Shown: positions 1 through 6,438 of the stretch, one piece after another | Position numbering within the stretch: the stretch's first letter is position 1 | Layout of the letters: the number at the start of each line of letters is the position of its first letter | Assembly: GCA_024279045.1 (NCBI GenBank) | Contig: JAJRRZ010000024.1 | Span: forward strand, 1-6,583 | Length of the DNA stretch: 6,583 nucleotides | Origin: Alphaproteobacteria bacterium | Lineage (GTDB): Bacteria; Pseudomonadota; Alphaproteobacteria; Rhizobiales; Aestuariivirgaceae | Reading direction: 5' to 3' | Translations under genes and position numbers: made by a program | Notes under the pieces: generated by a model | Database searches by the model: none | What the model was told of the DNA's origin: nothing | What the model saw: only the letters and a program-made list of their open reading frames with translations

Positions 1-163
1 GGCAATAGTGGAGCTATTGGCAAGAACGAAAAACCGTCTGATATGAAGCCAAAATGCCCATGGGGAGTGCTCAAGTATTGAGTCCAGACCCTATACAATG
101 CCAAGGCCCTTGTTGTGCAAACCATGGCAAAAATGCAACCACTCGCGACAAACAGCCCACCCC

Positions 164-475
164 ATGCCTCCACCCCTCCCGCACATCACCTTGGAGATGA
201 GCATCTCGGCGAACGAGTTCTGCCGCCTTCTGAACAACCTGCCCGGCGAATCGGAATCTCTCCACCAGGAGGTCATGCCGGATATGGCCACTTGGTGGCT
301 GGAGAGTCCAGCGGGCAATGTCCGTATCACGTTTCGGTCAATGCCACCGCTCCGCCGCGGCGCATTGACATTGCCCCGCGCTTACGTCGAGCTGGACATG
401 GCCGCCCTGCCCGCGCAGGCACGCGCTACCTTTCTGGCCCGCTTCCGCCGTCATTTCCAGCGTGGCGGCGGCTGA
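164..475 (+). CDS. Small conserved-looking protein of unknown function, FQRGGG C-terminus
   Basis: I do not recognise a named family. From the ATG at 164 the protein has 103 residues. It opens with a likely beta strand running into a helix (residues 8-27, containing ITLEMSIS and EFCRLL), then a Trp-Trp segment (44-48), a strand-rich stretch with a Pro-Pro-Leu-Arg-Arg turn (53-79) and a basic, aromatic C-terminal helix ending FLARFRRHFQRGGG (90-103). There is no signal peptide or membrane segment, so it is probably a small cytoplasmic protein. The alternating hydrophobic pattern and the clean C-terminus look like real protein, whereas the overlapping frames read as low-quality Pro/Arg/Ser-rich sequence. 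The start is uncertain: in-frame ATGs lie at 98, 164 and 197, none with a clear ribosome binding site. I chose 164 because the first beta strand begins before 197. From memory, small bacterial proteins with similar FQRGGG ends exist, but I attach no function to them. The sigma-54 promoter begins 37 bases after the stop. Confidence 0.6.
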   Translation: MPPPLPHITLEMSISANEFCRLLNNLPGESESLHQEVMPDMATWWLESPAGNVRITFRSMPPLRRGALTLPRAYVELDMAALPAQARATFLARFRRHFQRGGG

Positions 476-511
476 TTGCCCGCGCGTTCGCCCCTTTCCG
501 GAGCGACACAA

Positions 512-528
512 CTGGCACGAACCTTGCT
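512..528 (+). promoter_or_regulatory. Sigma-54 (RpoN) promoter, -24/-12 type
   Basis: The sequence reads CTGGCACG, then AACC, then TTGCT. This matches the established sigma-54 consensus YTGGCACG-N4-TTGCW at every specified position. The invariant GG (514-515) and GC (526-527) are exactly 12 bases apart, first base to first base, as sigma-54 requires. Transcription would start near 539 and run rightwards toward the ATGs at 568, 589 and 658. A match this complete is expected far less than once by chance in a window this size. Sigma-54 promoters need an ATP-hydrolysing activator bound upstream; I could not identify an activator site, and any such site would fall inside the preceding small gene or further left. 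Confidence 0.75.
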
Positions 529-559
529 GCTTTGCCTGCAGGAAGGGTCGATTCCCGAT

Positions 560-576
560 CTGGCACAATGCAAGCG
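560..576 (+). promoter_or_regulatory. Degenerate second sigma-54-like element
   Basis: Forty-eight bases downstream of the strong element, CTGGCAC recurs at 560-566. A GC (574-575) sits exactly 12 bases from the GG at 562-563, but the -12 box is AAGCG instead of TTGCW. It could be a weak tandem promoter starting near 587, a sigma-54 holding site, or coincidence. If used, it would exclude the ATG at 568 as a start and favour the one at 658. Confidence 0.22.
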
Positions 577-582
577 TTGCAT
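568..582. repeat. Short perfect inverted repeat over the candidate start codon
   Basis: ATGCAA (568-573), a GCG spacer and TTGCAT (577-582) form a perfect 6-bp inverted repeat. It begins exactly at the first ATG downstream of the sigma-54 start site. As RNA it would be a small hairpin with a 3-base loop covering that start codon; as DNA it could be an operator. Its size is modest and chance is possible. Confidence 0.35.
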
Positions 583-1245
583 CCGGATATGTATCATCAC
601 CGCTTCAATCAACGCGGCACACCGGAAAGCCATCCCCCAGCCCTATTCCGGCTGGCGATGGCAGGGCCACCGCGTTTCAGCGTGCGACTGCTCGATGCCT
701 TTGACGCAGAGGATGCCCTGGCGCTGGCGCGGGAGGACTCCCGGCCCGGCCAGCAGCAGGCCCTGCGCCAGTTGCAGCGCGAGGTGGACATCGCCCGCGC
801 GCGAACCGGCCAGCCGCGTCCGTGGCCGCTGCTGTTGCTCGATGCCAATGCCAGCCCGGCAATGTTGTTGCCCTTGCTTTTGTGGCGCCCTTCCTCACCG
901 CCGGGCAGAGCAGGCCTGCGCACTCTGGCAACCCTTGCCGCACCGGCAAGCCACCCGCACTTCAATCCACCCCGCCGCGCCGACTGGCAGATGACCGTGC
1001 TGCAGGCACGCGCCATGCTGCATGCCATAACCGCCATGTTGCCCGACGAGGTCGATGTGCTGTTCTGCCGCGCCCTGCCAGCAAACCAGGACTTGGACGA
1101 AACAGCTTTGCACCGCCTGCTGGTGCATGGCAATGATGCCGGCGCCCACCCCCTGCCCGGCTGCGCCACCATTCACCCGCTGAGCTGGCGTGGCATGCTG
1201 GCGCTGCTGCGCGCCCGTTTGCGTGGTCTGCCGGGCCGCGCCTGA
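568..1245 (+). CDS. Protein of unknown function, about 225 residues, downstream of the sigma-54 promoter
   Basis: I do not recognise the family. From the ATG at 568 the protein has 225 residues. It shows a charged helix rich in Arg, Glu and Gln (about 46-79), a hydrophobic Leu-rich segment interrupted by DANASP (about 85-106), a Pro-rich basic linker (about 108-139), a predicted helix (about 140-159) followed by the hydrophobic strand EVDVLFC, and a basic C-terminus with repeated Leu-Arg. The hydrophobic segment is too broken to call a transmembrane helix confidently, and no signal peptide or catalytic motif is visible. This frame shows coding-like third-base GC from about 600 onward, and the opposite-strand frame is Ser/Arg-rich in the way shadows usually are. 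The start is unsettled: ATGs at 568, 589 and 658 (195 residues) all lack a convincing ribosome binding site, and the GGAAGG at 541-546 is too far from 568. I use 568 as the first ATG after the predicted transcript start. The stop lies 179 bases before pyc. Confidence 0.6.
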   Translation: MQALHPDMYHHRFNQRGTPESHPPALFRLAMAGPPRFSVRLLDAFDAEDALALAREDSRPGQQQALRQLQREVDIARARTGQPRPWPLLLLDANASPAMLLPLLLWRPSSPPGRAGLRTLATLAAPASHPHFNPPRRADWQMTVLQARAMLHAITAMLPDEVDVLFCRALPANQDLDETALHRLLVHGNDAGAHPLPGCATIHPLSWRGMLALLRARLRGLPGRA

Positions 1246-1323
1246 GCCCGCACAATCCGGCGAAGACATAAACAAACACTCATGCGTGTGCAATTTCGCA
1301 GCGTCAGTCTGGCCTGTGCGGGC
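1246..1323. repeat. 9-bp inverted repeat flanking a 60-base spacer
   Basis: GCCCGCACA (1246-1254), beginning on the base after the preceding stop codon, is perfectly complementary to TGTGCGGGC (1315-1323), which is followed by AAAAT. It could close a long stem in the RNA downstream of the unknown gene. There is no U-tract after it on the + strand, so it is not a standard terminator. GC-rich DNA gives such pairs by chance at a low but real rate. Confidence 0.25.
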
Positions 1324-1356
1324 AAAATCGGCTATGCGCAGCAACAAGCGCGCCGG

Positions 1357-1375
1357 GGCACGGGCCCGCGGTGCC
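1357..1375 (+). terminator. Weak hairpin, possible terminator or leader structure
   Basis: GGCAC (1357-1361) pairs with GTGCC (1371-1375) around a GC-rich loop that itself contains the palindrome CGGGCCCG. Only GTTTG follows, so the U-tract is very poor. It may be an inefficient terminator between the unknown gene and pyc, or simply structure in the pyc leader. Confidence 0.2.
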
Positions 1376-1394
1376 GTTTGCATGCCGTTTTGCA
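1372..1394 (+). repeat. Imperfect tandem direct repeat in the pyc leader
   Basis: TGCCGTTTGCA (1372-1382) is followed at once by TGCCGTTTTGCA (1383-1394), identical but for one extra T. The pair ends 30 bases before the pyc start codon. The close spacing, about one helical turn, is what a dimeric regulator could recognise, but no known operator is matched. Confidence 0.4.
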
Positions 1395-1415
1395 ACCTGA
1401 TTGACCCACGCGACC

Positions 1416-1420
1416 GGAGG
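1416..1420 (+). promoter_or_regulatory. Ribosome binding site of pyc
   Basis: GGAGG lies four bases before the ATG at 1425. It decides the start: the frame is open further upstream to a TTG at 1401, but that codon has no comparable ribosome binding site and would add eight residues not seen in the family. Confidence 0.75.
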
Positions 1421-1424
1421 AACC

Positions 1425-4400
1425 ATGCCAGCCGCGCCGCGCCGCAAGATTTCTAGACTGCTCGTCGCCAACCGCGGCGAAATCGCCATCCGCATCATGC
1501 GGGCAGCCAACGAACTGGGCATTGCCACCGTGGCCATCTATGCCGAGGAGGACATGCTCTCGCTGCACCGCTTCAAGGCCGACGAGGCCTATCTGGTGGG
1601 GCATGGCCTGGGGCCGGTAAAGGCCTATCTCGACATCGAGGGCATCATTCGCGTGGCGAAGGAAGCCGGTGCCGATGCCGTGCACCCCGGCTATGGGTTC
1701 CTCTCCGAAAACCCCGATTTCGCCCGCGCGGTGATGGATGCCGGGCTGGCGTGGATAGGTCCGCCGCCGGAAGTGATGGAGCGGCTGGGCAACAAGGTGG
1801 CCGCGCGTGAGCTGGCGAAGGAGGCCGGCACCCCCACCGTGCCCGCCACCGATCCGCTGCCCGCCGACATGGACGAGATCCGCAAGCTGACCGATGCCAT
1901 CGGCTATCCGATGATGCTGAAGGCCAGCTGGGGCGGCGGCGGGCGCGGCATGCGCATCATCCGCAGCGTGGAAGAGCTGGAGAAGAACGTGCTGGAAGGC
2001 CGCCGCGAGGCGCTGAACGCCTTCGGCAACGACGAAGTCTACCTGGAGAAGCTGATCGAGCGCGCGCGCCACGTGGAGGTGCAGATCCTCGGCGACACGC
2101 ATGGCGAGATCGTGCATCTGTTCGAGCGCGACTGCTCCGTGCAGCGGCGCAATCAGAAGGTGGTGGAGCGCGCCCCTGCCCCGTATCTGGACGACACCAC
2201 GCGCGCGGCAATCTGCGAGGCGGCGCTGAAGCTGATGCGCCATGCCGGTTATGTGAACGCCGGCACGGTGGAGTTCCTCATGGACATGGAGTCGGGCGAC
2301 TTCTACTTCATCGAGGTCAATCCGCGCGTGCAGGTGGAGCACACCATCACCGAGGAGGTTACCGGCGTCGATATCGTCAAGGCGCAGATCCGCATCGCCG
2401 AGGGCGGGCGCATCGGCCAGCTCGACGAAACCGGCGTGCCGGCGCAAGGCGATATCCGCCTGTTCGGCCATGCCCTGCAATGCCGCATCACCACCGAGGA
2501 CCCGGCCAACAACTTCGTGCCGGACTATGGCCGAATCACCGGCTATCGCTCCGCGTCGGGCTTCGGCGTGCGGCTGGATGCCGGCACCGCCTACAACGGC
2601 GCGGTCATCACCCGCTATTACGATTCCCTGCTGGTGAAGGTCATCACCTGGGGCATGACGGCCAATGATGCGGTGGATCGCATGAAGCGCGCCTTGCGCG
2701 AGTTCCGCATCCGCGGCGTGGCCAACAACATCCCCTTCCTGCTGAACCTTCTGGATCACCCGAAGTTCCGCGACCTGAGCTACACCACCCGCTTCATCGA
2801 CGAAACACCGGAGCTGTTCCGCTTCCCCAAGCCCCGCGCCCGCGCGCTGAAGCTGCTGGAATACATCGCCGATGTAACCGTCAACGGCAACGACATCGTG
2901 CGCGGCAGGCCGAAGCCACAGCACCTGCCGCTGATCCGCGTGCCCGGGCACGAGGGCGGCGAGCCGCCATACGAGAGTACCGCCAAGTACATTCTCGACA
3001 CGCAAGGCCCCGAAGCCGTTGCGCAATGGATGCTGCAGCAGAAGCGCCTGCTGCTCACCGATACCTCCATGCGCGATGCGCACCAATCGCTGCTGGCCAC
3101 GCGCATGCGCACCCACGACATCGTCAAGGTGGCGCGCGCCTATGCGCATCGCCTGCCCACCCTGTTTTCCATGGAATGCTGGGGCGGCGCCACCTTCGAC
3201 ACCGCCATGCGCTTTCTGAACGAATGCCCGTGGGAGCGCCTGCGGCTGTTGCGCCAGGCCATGCCCAACCACCTGTTGCAGATGCTGCTGCGCGGGGCCA
3301 ATGCGGTGGGCTACACCAGCTATCCCGACAACGTGGTGCGCGGTTTCGTGCGCCGCGCCGCCGAATCGGGCATCGACGTGTTCCGCGTGTTCGACAGCCT
3401 CAACTGGGTGGAGAACATGAAGGTCTCCATCGACGAAGTGCTGCAAACGGGCAAGATTTGCGAGGCGGTGCTGTGCTACACCGGCGACATCCTCGACCCC
3501 TCCCGCCCCAAATACGACCTCGACTATTATGTGAAGCTGGCACGGGAGCTGAAGGCCACGGGCACGCACATCCTCGGCATCAAGGACATGGCCGGACTGC
3601 TGAAGCCGGCAGCGGCAAAGGTCCTGGTGAAGGCGCTGAAGGAGGAAACCGGCCTGCCGGTGCATTTCCACACCCATGATACCTCCGGCATCGCCGGGGC
3701 GAGTATCCTGGCCGCCGCGGAAGCTGGCGTGGATGCCGTTGATGCGGCAATGGACGCCGTCTCCGGCCTGACCAGCCAGCCGTGCCTGGGCTCCATTGTC
3801 GAGGCCCTGCGCAACACCGAACGCGACACCGGGCTGGATCCGGCTACCATCCGCGAATTCTCCGATTACTGGGAGACGGTGCGCGCGCGCTACCTGGCCT
3901 TCGAATCCGACCTGAGAAGCCCGGCTTCGGAGGTCTATCTGCACGAGATCCCCGGCGGGCAGTTCACCAACCTGAAGGAACAGGCCCGCGCCCTGGGCCT
4001 GGGCGACCGGTGGCACGAGGTCGCGAAGATGTATGCGGAAGTCAACATGATGTTCGGCGACATCGTCAAGGTTACGCCATCGTCGAAGGTGGTGGGCGAC
4101 ATGGCGCTGATGATGGTCTCCGCCGGGCTGACTCCGCAAGACGTGCTGGACCCGGACAAGGAAATCGCCTTCCCCGAATCGGTAGTGGCCATGTTCCGCG
4201 GTGAGCTGGGCCAGCCGCCGGGTGGCTGGCCGGAGGCGCTGCAGAAGAAGATTCTCAAGGGCGAAGAGCCGCTGACGGGCCGTCCCGGCGCCGACCTGCC
4301 GCCCGCCGATCTGGATGCCGAGAAGAAAAAGGCCGAAGAGCTGGTGGGGCGCGAGATATCGGAAGAGGAGCTCTATTCCTACCTGATGTATCCAAAGGTG

Positions 4401-4904
4401 TTCGTGGACTATGCGAAAACCACCGAACGCTTCGGCCCTGTCTCCACGCTGGAGACCATGAACTTCTTCTACGGCATGGACATCGGCGAGGAGACCACCA
4501 TCGAGCTGGAGAAGGGCAAGGCCCCGCATGTGCGCCTGCTGGCTGTCGGCGAGGAAGACGACGACGGCTTCGTGAAGGTCTTCTTCGAGCTGAACGGCGA
4601 GCCACGCGTGGTGAAGGTGGAGAAGCGCGCCGTGGAAGGCAGCGCGGAAAAGGCCCGCAAGGCCGCCCACCCCAAGGCCGAACCGGGCAACCCGAAGCAC
4701 ATCGGCGCGCCGATGCCGGGCATGGTATCCACCATCTCGGTAAAGGAAGGCCAGCAGGTGAGCGCCGGCGACGTGCTGTGCACGCTGGAGGCGATGAAGA
4801 TGGAAACCGCCATCCACGCCGAAAGCGATGGCAGGGTGAAATCCGTGCTGGTGCAGCCCGGCCAGCAGGTGGATGCCAAGGACCTGCTCATCGAACTGGA
4901 ATGA
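1425..4904 (+). CDS. pyc: Pyruvate carboxylase, single-chain, biotin-dependent
   Basis: The enzyme carboxylates pyruvate to oxaloacetate using ATP and bicarbonate, refilling the TCA cycle; it acts as a cytoplasmic tetramer. The 1159 residues match the family's usual length. Order: biotin carboxylase (about 7-450) with ATP-grasp loop KASWGGGGRG at 166-175, catalytic EVNPR at 297-301 and R354; allosteric linker with R428 and R430 in the acetyl-CoA-binding RIRG motif; carboxyltransferase (about 543-830) with D551, Q554, pyruvate-binding R623, the lysine carbamylated in the family (K720) and metal ligands H749 and H751; catalytic T884 in VTPSSK; and a C-terminal biotin carrier domain with the biotinylated lysine K1125 in EAMKMET. 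These correspond to R. etli residues with an offset of one or two, as I recall that sequence. This is the fused form, not the two-subunit form of Pseudomonas, and appears fully functional. Acetyl-CoA activation is likely from the conserved arginines. Strong third-position G/C bias suggests high expression. Confidence 0.97.
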   Translation: MPAAPRRKISRLLVANRGEIAIRIMRAANELGIATVAIYAEEDMLSLHRFKADEAYLVGHGLGPVKAYLDIEGIIRVAKEAGADAVHPGYGFLSENPDFARAVMDAGLAWIGPPPEVMERLGNKVAARELAKEAGTPTVPATDPLPADMDEIRKLTDAIGYPMMLKASWGGGGRGMRIIRSVEELEKNVLEGRREALNAFGNDEVYLEKLIERARHVEVQILGDTHGEIVHLFERDCSVQRRNQKVVERAPAPYLDDTTRAAICEAALKLMRHAGYVNAGTVEFLMDMESGDFYFIEVNPRVQVEHTITEEVTGVDIVKAQIRIAEGGRIGQLDETGVPAQGDIRLFGHALQCRITTEDPANNFVPDYGRITGYRSASGFGVRLDAGTAYNGAVITRYYDSLLVKVITWGMTANDAVDRMKRALREFRIRGVANNIPFLLNLLDHPKFRDLSYTTRFIDETPELFRFPKPRARALKLLEYIADVTVNGNDIVRGRPKPQHLPLIRVPGHEGGEPPYESTAKYILDTQGPEAVAQWMLQQKRLLLTDTSMRDAHQSLLATRMRTHDIVKVARAYAHRLPTLFSMECWGGATFDTAMRFLNECPWERLRLLRQAMPNHLLQMLLRGANAVGYTSYPDNVVRGFVRRAAESGIDVFRVFDSLNWVENMKVSIDEVLQTGKICEAVLCYTGDILDPSRPKYDLDYYVKLARELKATGTHILGIKDMAGLLKPAAAKVLVKALKEETGLPVHFHTHDTSGIAGASILAAAEAGVDAVDAAMDAVSGLTSQPCLGSIVEALRNTERDTGLDPATIREFSDYWETVRARYLAFESDLRSPASEVYLHEIPGGQFTNLKEQARALGLGDRWHEVAKMYAEVNMMFGDIVKVTPSSKVVGDMALMMVSAGLTPQDVLDPDKEIAFPESVVAMFRGELGQPPGGWPEALQKKILKGEEPLTGRPGADLPPADLDAEKKKAEELVGREISEEELYSYLMYPKVFVDYAKTTERFGPVSTLETMNFFYGMDIGEETTIELEKGKAPHVRLLAVGEEDDDGFVKVFFELNGEPRVVKVEKRAVEGSAEKARKAAHPKAEPGNPKHIGAPMPGMVSTISVKEGQQVSAGDVLCTLEAMKMETAIHAESDGRVKSVLVQPGQQVDAKDLLIELE

Positions 4905-4965
4905 AAGCCTGCCCCCTGGGGCGAAACGACACATGGCTCATTTCGATGGCAGCAATAGTAGATTA

Positions 4966-4980
4966 TCCCCGGACAGGGGA
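4966..4980. repeat. Short inverted repeat between pyc and nhaA
   Basis: TCCCC (4966-4970) and GGGGA (4976-4980) flank GGACA. It is the clearest symmetrical element in the 139-base gap, but no U-run follows, so it is not a standard terminator. Several alternative pairings with the GGTCC and CTCC just downstream are possible. The gap also holds AT-rich stretches near 4956-4966 and 5011-5028, with no convincing paired -35 and -10 boxes. Confidence 0.25.
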
Positions 4981-5033
4981 GGTCCGCTCCTGCCATCCAG
5001 GCCATGACGGAACACATATGGGTATATCCGCAC

Positions 5034-5037
5034 GGGA
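5034..5037 (+). promoter_or_regulatory. Ribosome binding site choosing the nhaA start
   Basis: The GGGA here abuts the ATG at 5038 but lies six bases before the ATG at 5044. The second ATG therefore has the workable spacing, and I use it; the protein loses only two residues (Met-Ile) relative to the upstream start. Confidence 0.5.
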
Positions 5038-5043
5038 ATGATC

Positions 5044-6360
5044 ATGAACAGCAAGCAACAGGAACAGACCGGCAATGATGCTGCGCCCACCACCAGGCCC
5101 GTTGCCGGCGCGCAGAAAGGAAGACCTCGTTCCATTCGCGCCATCGACTACATTCATGCCTTTCTGAAACATGACAGCACTTCGGGCGTGCTGCTGGTGT
5201 TGGCCGCCATTGCCGCAATGTTCATGGCCAATCACCCCAGTCTTTCAACCTGGTATGATCACTTCCTGCACACACGCGCGGTGCTGCAGGTGGGCGAGTT
5301 CGACATCGACAAGGGCCTGCTGCACTGGATCAACGATGGCCTGATGGCCATCTTCTTCCTGCTGGTCGGCCTGGAGCTGAAACGCGAATTCTTTGCGGGC
5401 GAGTTGTCCAGCCGTGACCGCATCATCATGCCTGCGCTTGCCGCCTTCGGTGGCATGGCCATTCCTGCCGCGGTCTACGTGGCCATCAACTGGGGCGATG
5501 CCACAAACCTGCGTGGCTGGGCCATTCCGGCAGCCACCGACATTGCCTTCGCCCTGGGCATCCTGTCGCTGCTGGGCAAGCGTGTTCCCTTGGCGCTGAA
5601 AACCTTCCTGCTGGCGCTGGCCATGTTCGACGACCTTGGCGCAATTGTCATCATCGCCCTGTTCTATACGGAGAATCTCGACCTGCACGAACTGGCGCTT
5701 GCCGGCAGTGCGTTGTTGGTGTTGCTGTTCATGAATTTCGTGCTGCGCATTCGCGCCATCGGGCCGTACCTCATCGTTGGCGCCTTCATGTGGACAGCAG
5801 TGCTGGAATCCGGCGTGCATGCCACATTGGCGGGCTTTGTGCTGGCATTGACCATTCCTTACATCACCGCACAAGAGCGCGGAACGCATGATGTCTACTC
5901 CAGCCACGACAACCCTGCCCTGATTCTGGAGCACAACCTTGCGCCCTACGTATCGCTGCTCATCATGCCATTGTTCGCCTTTGCCAATGCTGGTGTAAGG
6001 ATCGAAGGCCCCATTCTGGACGTCATTACGCATCCGGTTACGCTGGGCATTGCCCTGGGCCTGTTCGTCGGCAAGCAACTGGGGGTGTTCGGCGCGGTCT
6101 GGCTGGGCAAGAAGATGGGCTTGCTGCAAATTCCTTCCAGCCTTCGCCTTTCTCACCTTTATGGTGTGGCATTGCTGGCCGGCATCGGTTTCACCATGAG
6201 CCTCTTCATCGGCACCCTGTCGTTCGCTGATCCAGCTCACGCCACGGCAGTGCGTGTTGGCGTCTTGTCGGGCAGTTTTCTGTCTGCTGTTGCAGGCTAC
6301 GTGCTGCTGCACTTGACGCTGCCACACAAATCCGCCACATCCGCGGCTCAACATGCATGA
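5044..6360 (+). CDS. nhaA: Na+/H+ antiporter NhaA
   Basis: This inner-membrane antiporter expels one Na+ (or Li+) in exchange for two protons entering, giving salt and alkaline-pH tolerance. The 438 residues align along their length with E. coli NhaA (388 residues, 12 membrane helices). Key residues are present: the ion-binding pair D196-D197 (E. coli D163-D164) in FDDLGA, D166 in the helix IV motif PAATDIAFALG (E. coli D133), K344 in FVGKQLG (K300), H259 in GVHATLAG (H225), and E111 and E115 (E78, E82). The extra length comes from a hydrophilic, Gln- and Arg-containing N-terminal tail of about 33 residues before the first helix, and about 10 residues added in the loop around 272-295. Third codon positions look less G/C-biased than in pyc, fitting lower expression. 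It starts 139 bases after pyc, so it may have its own promoter. Identification is secure; the exact start is less so. Confidence 0.96.
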   Translation: MNSKQQEQTGNDAAPTTRPVAGAQKGRPRSIRAIDYIHAFLKHDSTSGVLLVLAAIAAMFMANHPSLSTWYDHFLHTRAVLQVGEFDIDKGLLHWINDGLMAIFFLLVGLELKREFFAGELSSRDRIIMPALAAFGGMAIPAAVYVAINWGDATNLRGWAIPAATDIAFALGILSLLGKRVPLALKTFLLALAMFDDLGAIVIIALFYTENLDLHELALAGSALLVLLFMNFVLRIRAIGPYLIVGAFMWTAVLESGVHATLAGFVLALTIPYITAQERGTHDVYSSHDNPALILEHNLAPYVSLLIMPLFAFANAGVRIEGPILDVITHPVTLGIALGLFVGKQLGVFGAVWLGKKMGLLQIPSSLRLSHLYGVALLAGIGFTMSLFIGTLSFADPAHATAVRVGVLSGSFLSAVAGYVLLHLTLPHKSATSAAQHA

Positions 6361-6380
6361 TGTGGTGGGAGATCGATACC

Positions 6381-6396
6381 GGCGCGGCAGTGCGCC
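6381..6396 (+). terminator. Hairpin downstream of nhaA, weak terminator candidate
   Basis: GGCGC (6381-6385) pairs with GCGCC (6392-6396) around a GGCAGT loop, 20 bases after the nhaA stop. No U-run follows, so it is not a standard intrinsic terminator. It may pause transcription or stabilise the nhaA 3' end. The same 78-base gap has no good promoter, which leaves open co-transcription with the next gene. Confidence 0.25.
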
Positions 6397-6438
6397 TGCA
6401 CGTAAAGCGGCGTTGATCACGAGACCGACGGGGCTTTC

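Noticed and set aside
3..19. Inverted repeat CAATAG-(5)-CTATTG at the left edge.
   Set aside because: Only 6 bp with no T-run after it on the + strand, and the minus-strand continuation is outside the window; too little to call a terminator.
1..81. Open frames from the left edge that stop at 44-46 and at 79-81, possible ends of an upstream gene.
   Set aside because: Both are under 30 codons with no recognisable sequence, and two frames cannot be told apart.
92..99. TATACAAT as a -10 box for the first small gene.
   Set aside because: TACAAT is a good -10 match, but no acceptable -35 hexamer lies 15-19 bases upstream, so I do not call a sigma-70 promoter.
115..567. In-frame upstream extension of the unknown gene, giving a 376-residue protein from an ATG at 115.
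   Set aside because: This part overlaps the 164-475 gene in another frame and reads as Pro/Arg-rich shadow sequence. The sigma-54 promoter inside it also argues that the real start is later.
2695..2740. RIRGVANNI in pyruvate carboxylase, differing from the RIRGVKTNI form seen in other members.
   Set aside because: The acetyl-CoA-binding arginines are intact, and as I recall the R. etli enzyme has Ala at the same place, so this is normal variation for the subgroup.
1332..4934. An uninterrupted reading frame of about 1200 codons on the minus strand opposite pyc.
   Set aside because: It is antisense to a certain gene with strong G/C third-position bias, which removes stop codons from the complementary frame. 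The translation is His/Gly/Leu-rich with no recognisable domain.
4952..4962. GCAATAGTAGA, which nearly repeats GCAATAGTGGA at 2-12.
   Set aside because: Ten of eleven bases shared between two non-coding segments, but no third copy and no symmetry in common; chance is a fair explanation.
5923..5942. Sigma-54-like CTGGAGCAC followed by TTGC inside nhaA.
   Set aside because: GG-to-GC spacing is 13 rather than 12, the -24 box is wrong, and it is internal to a gene.
5245..6420. A reading frame of about 390 codons on the minus strand opposite nhaA.
   Set aside because: Same cause: it lies wholly over nhaA, is rich in Gln/His/Arg, has no domain signature and no ribosome binding site.
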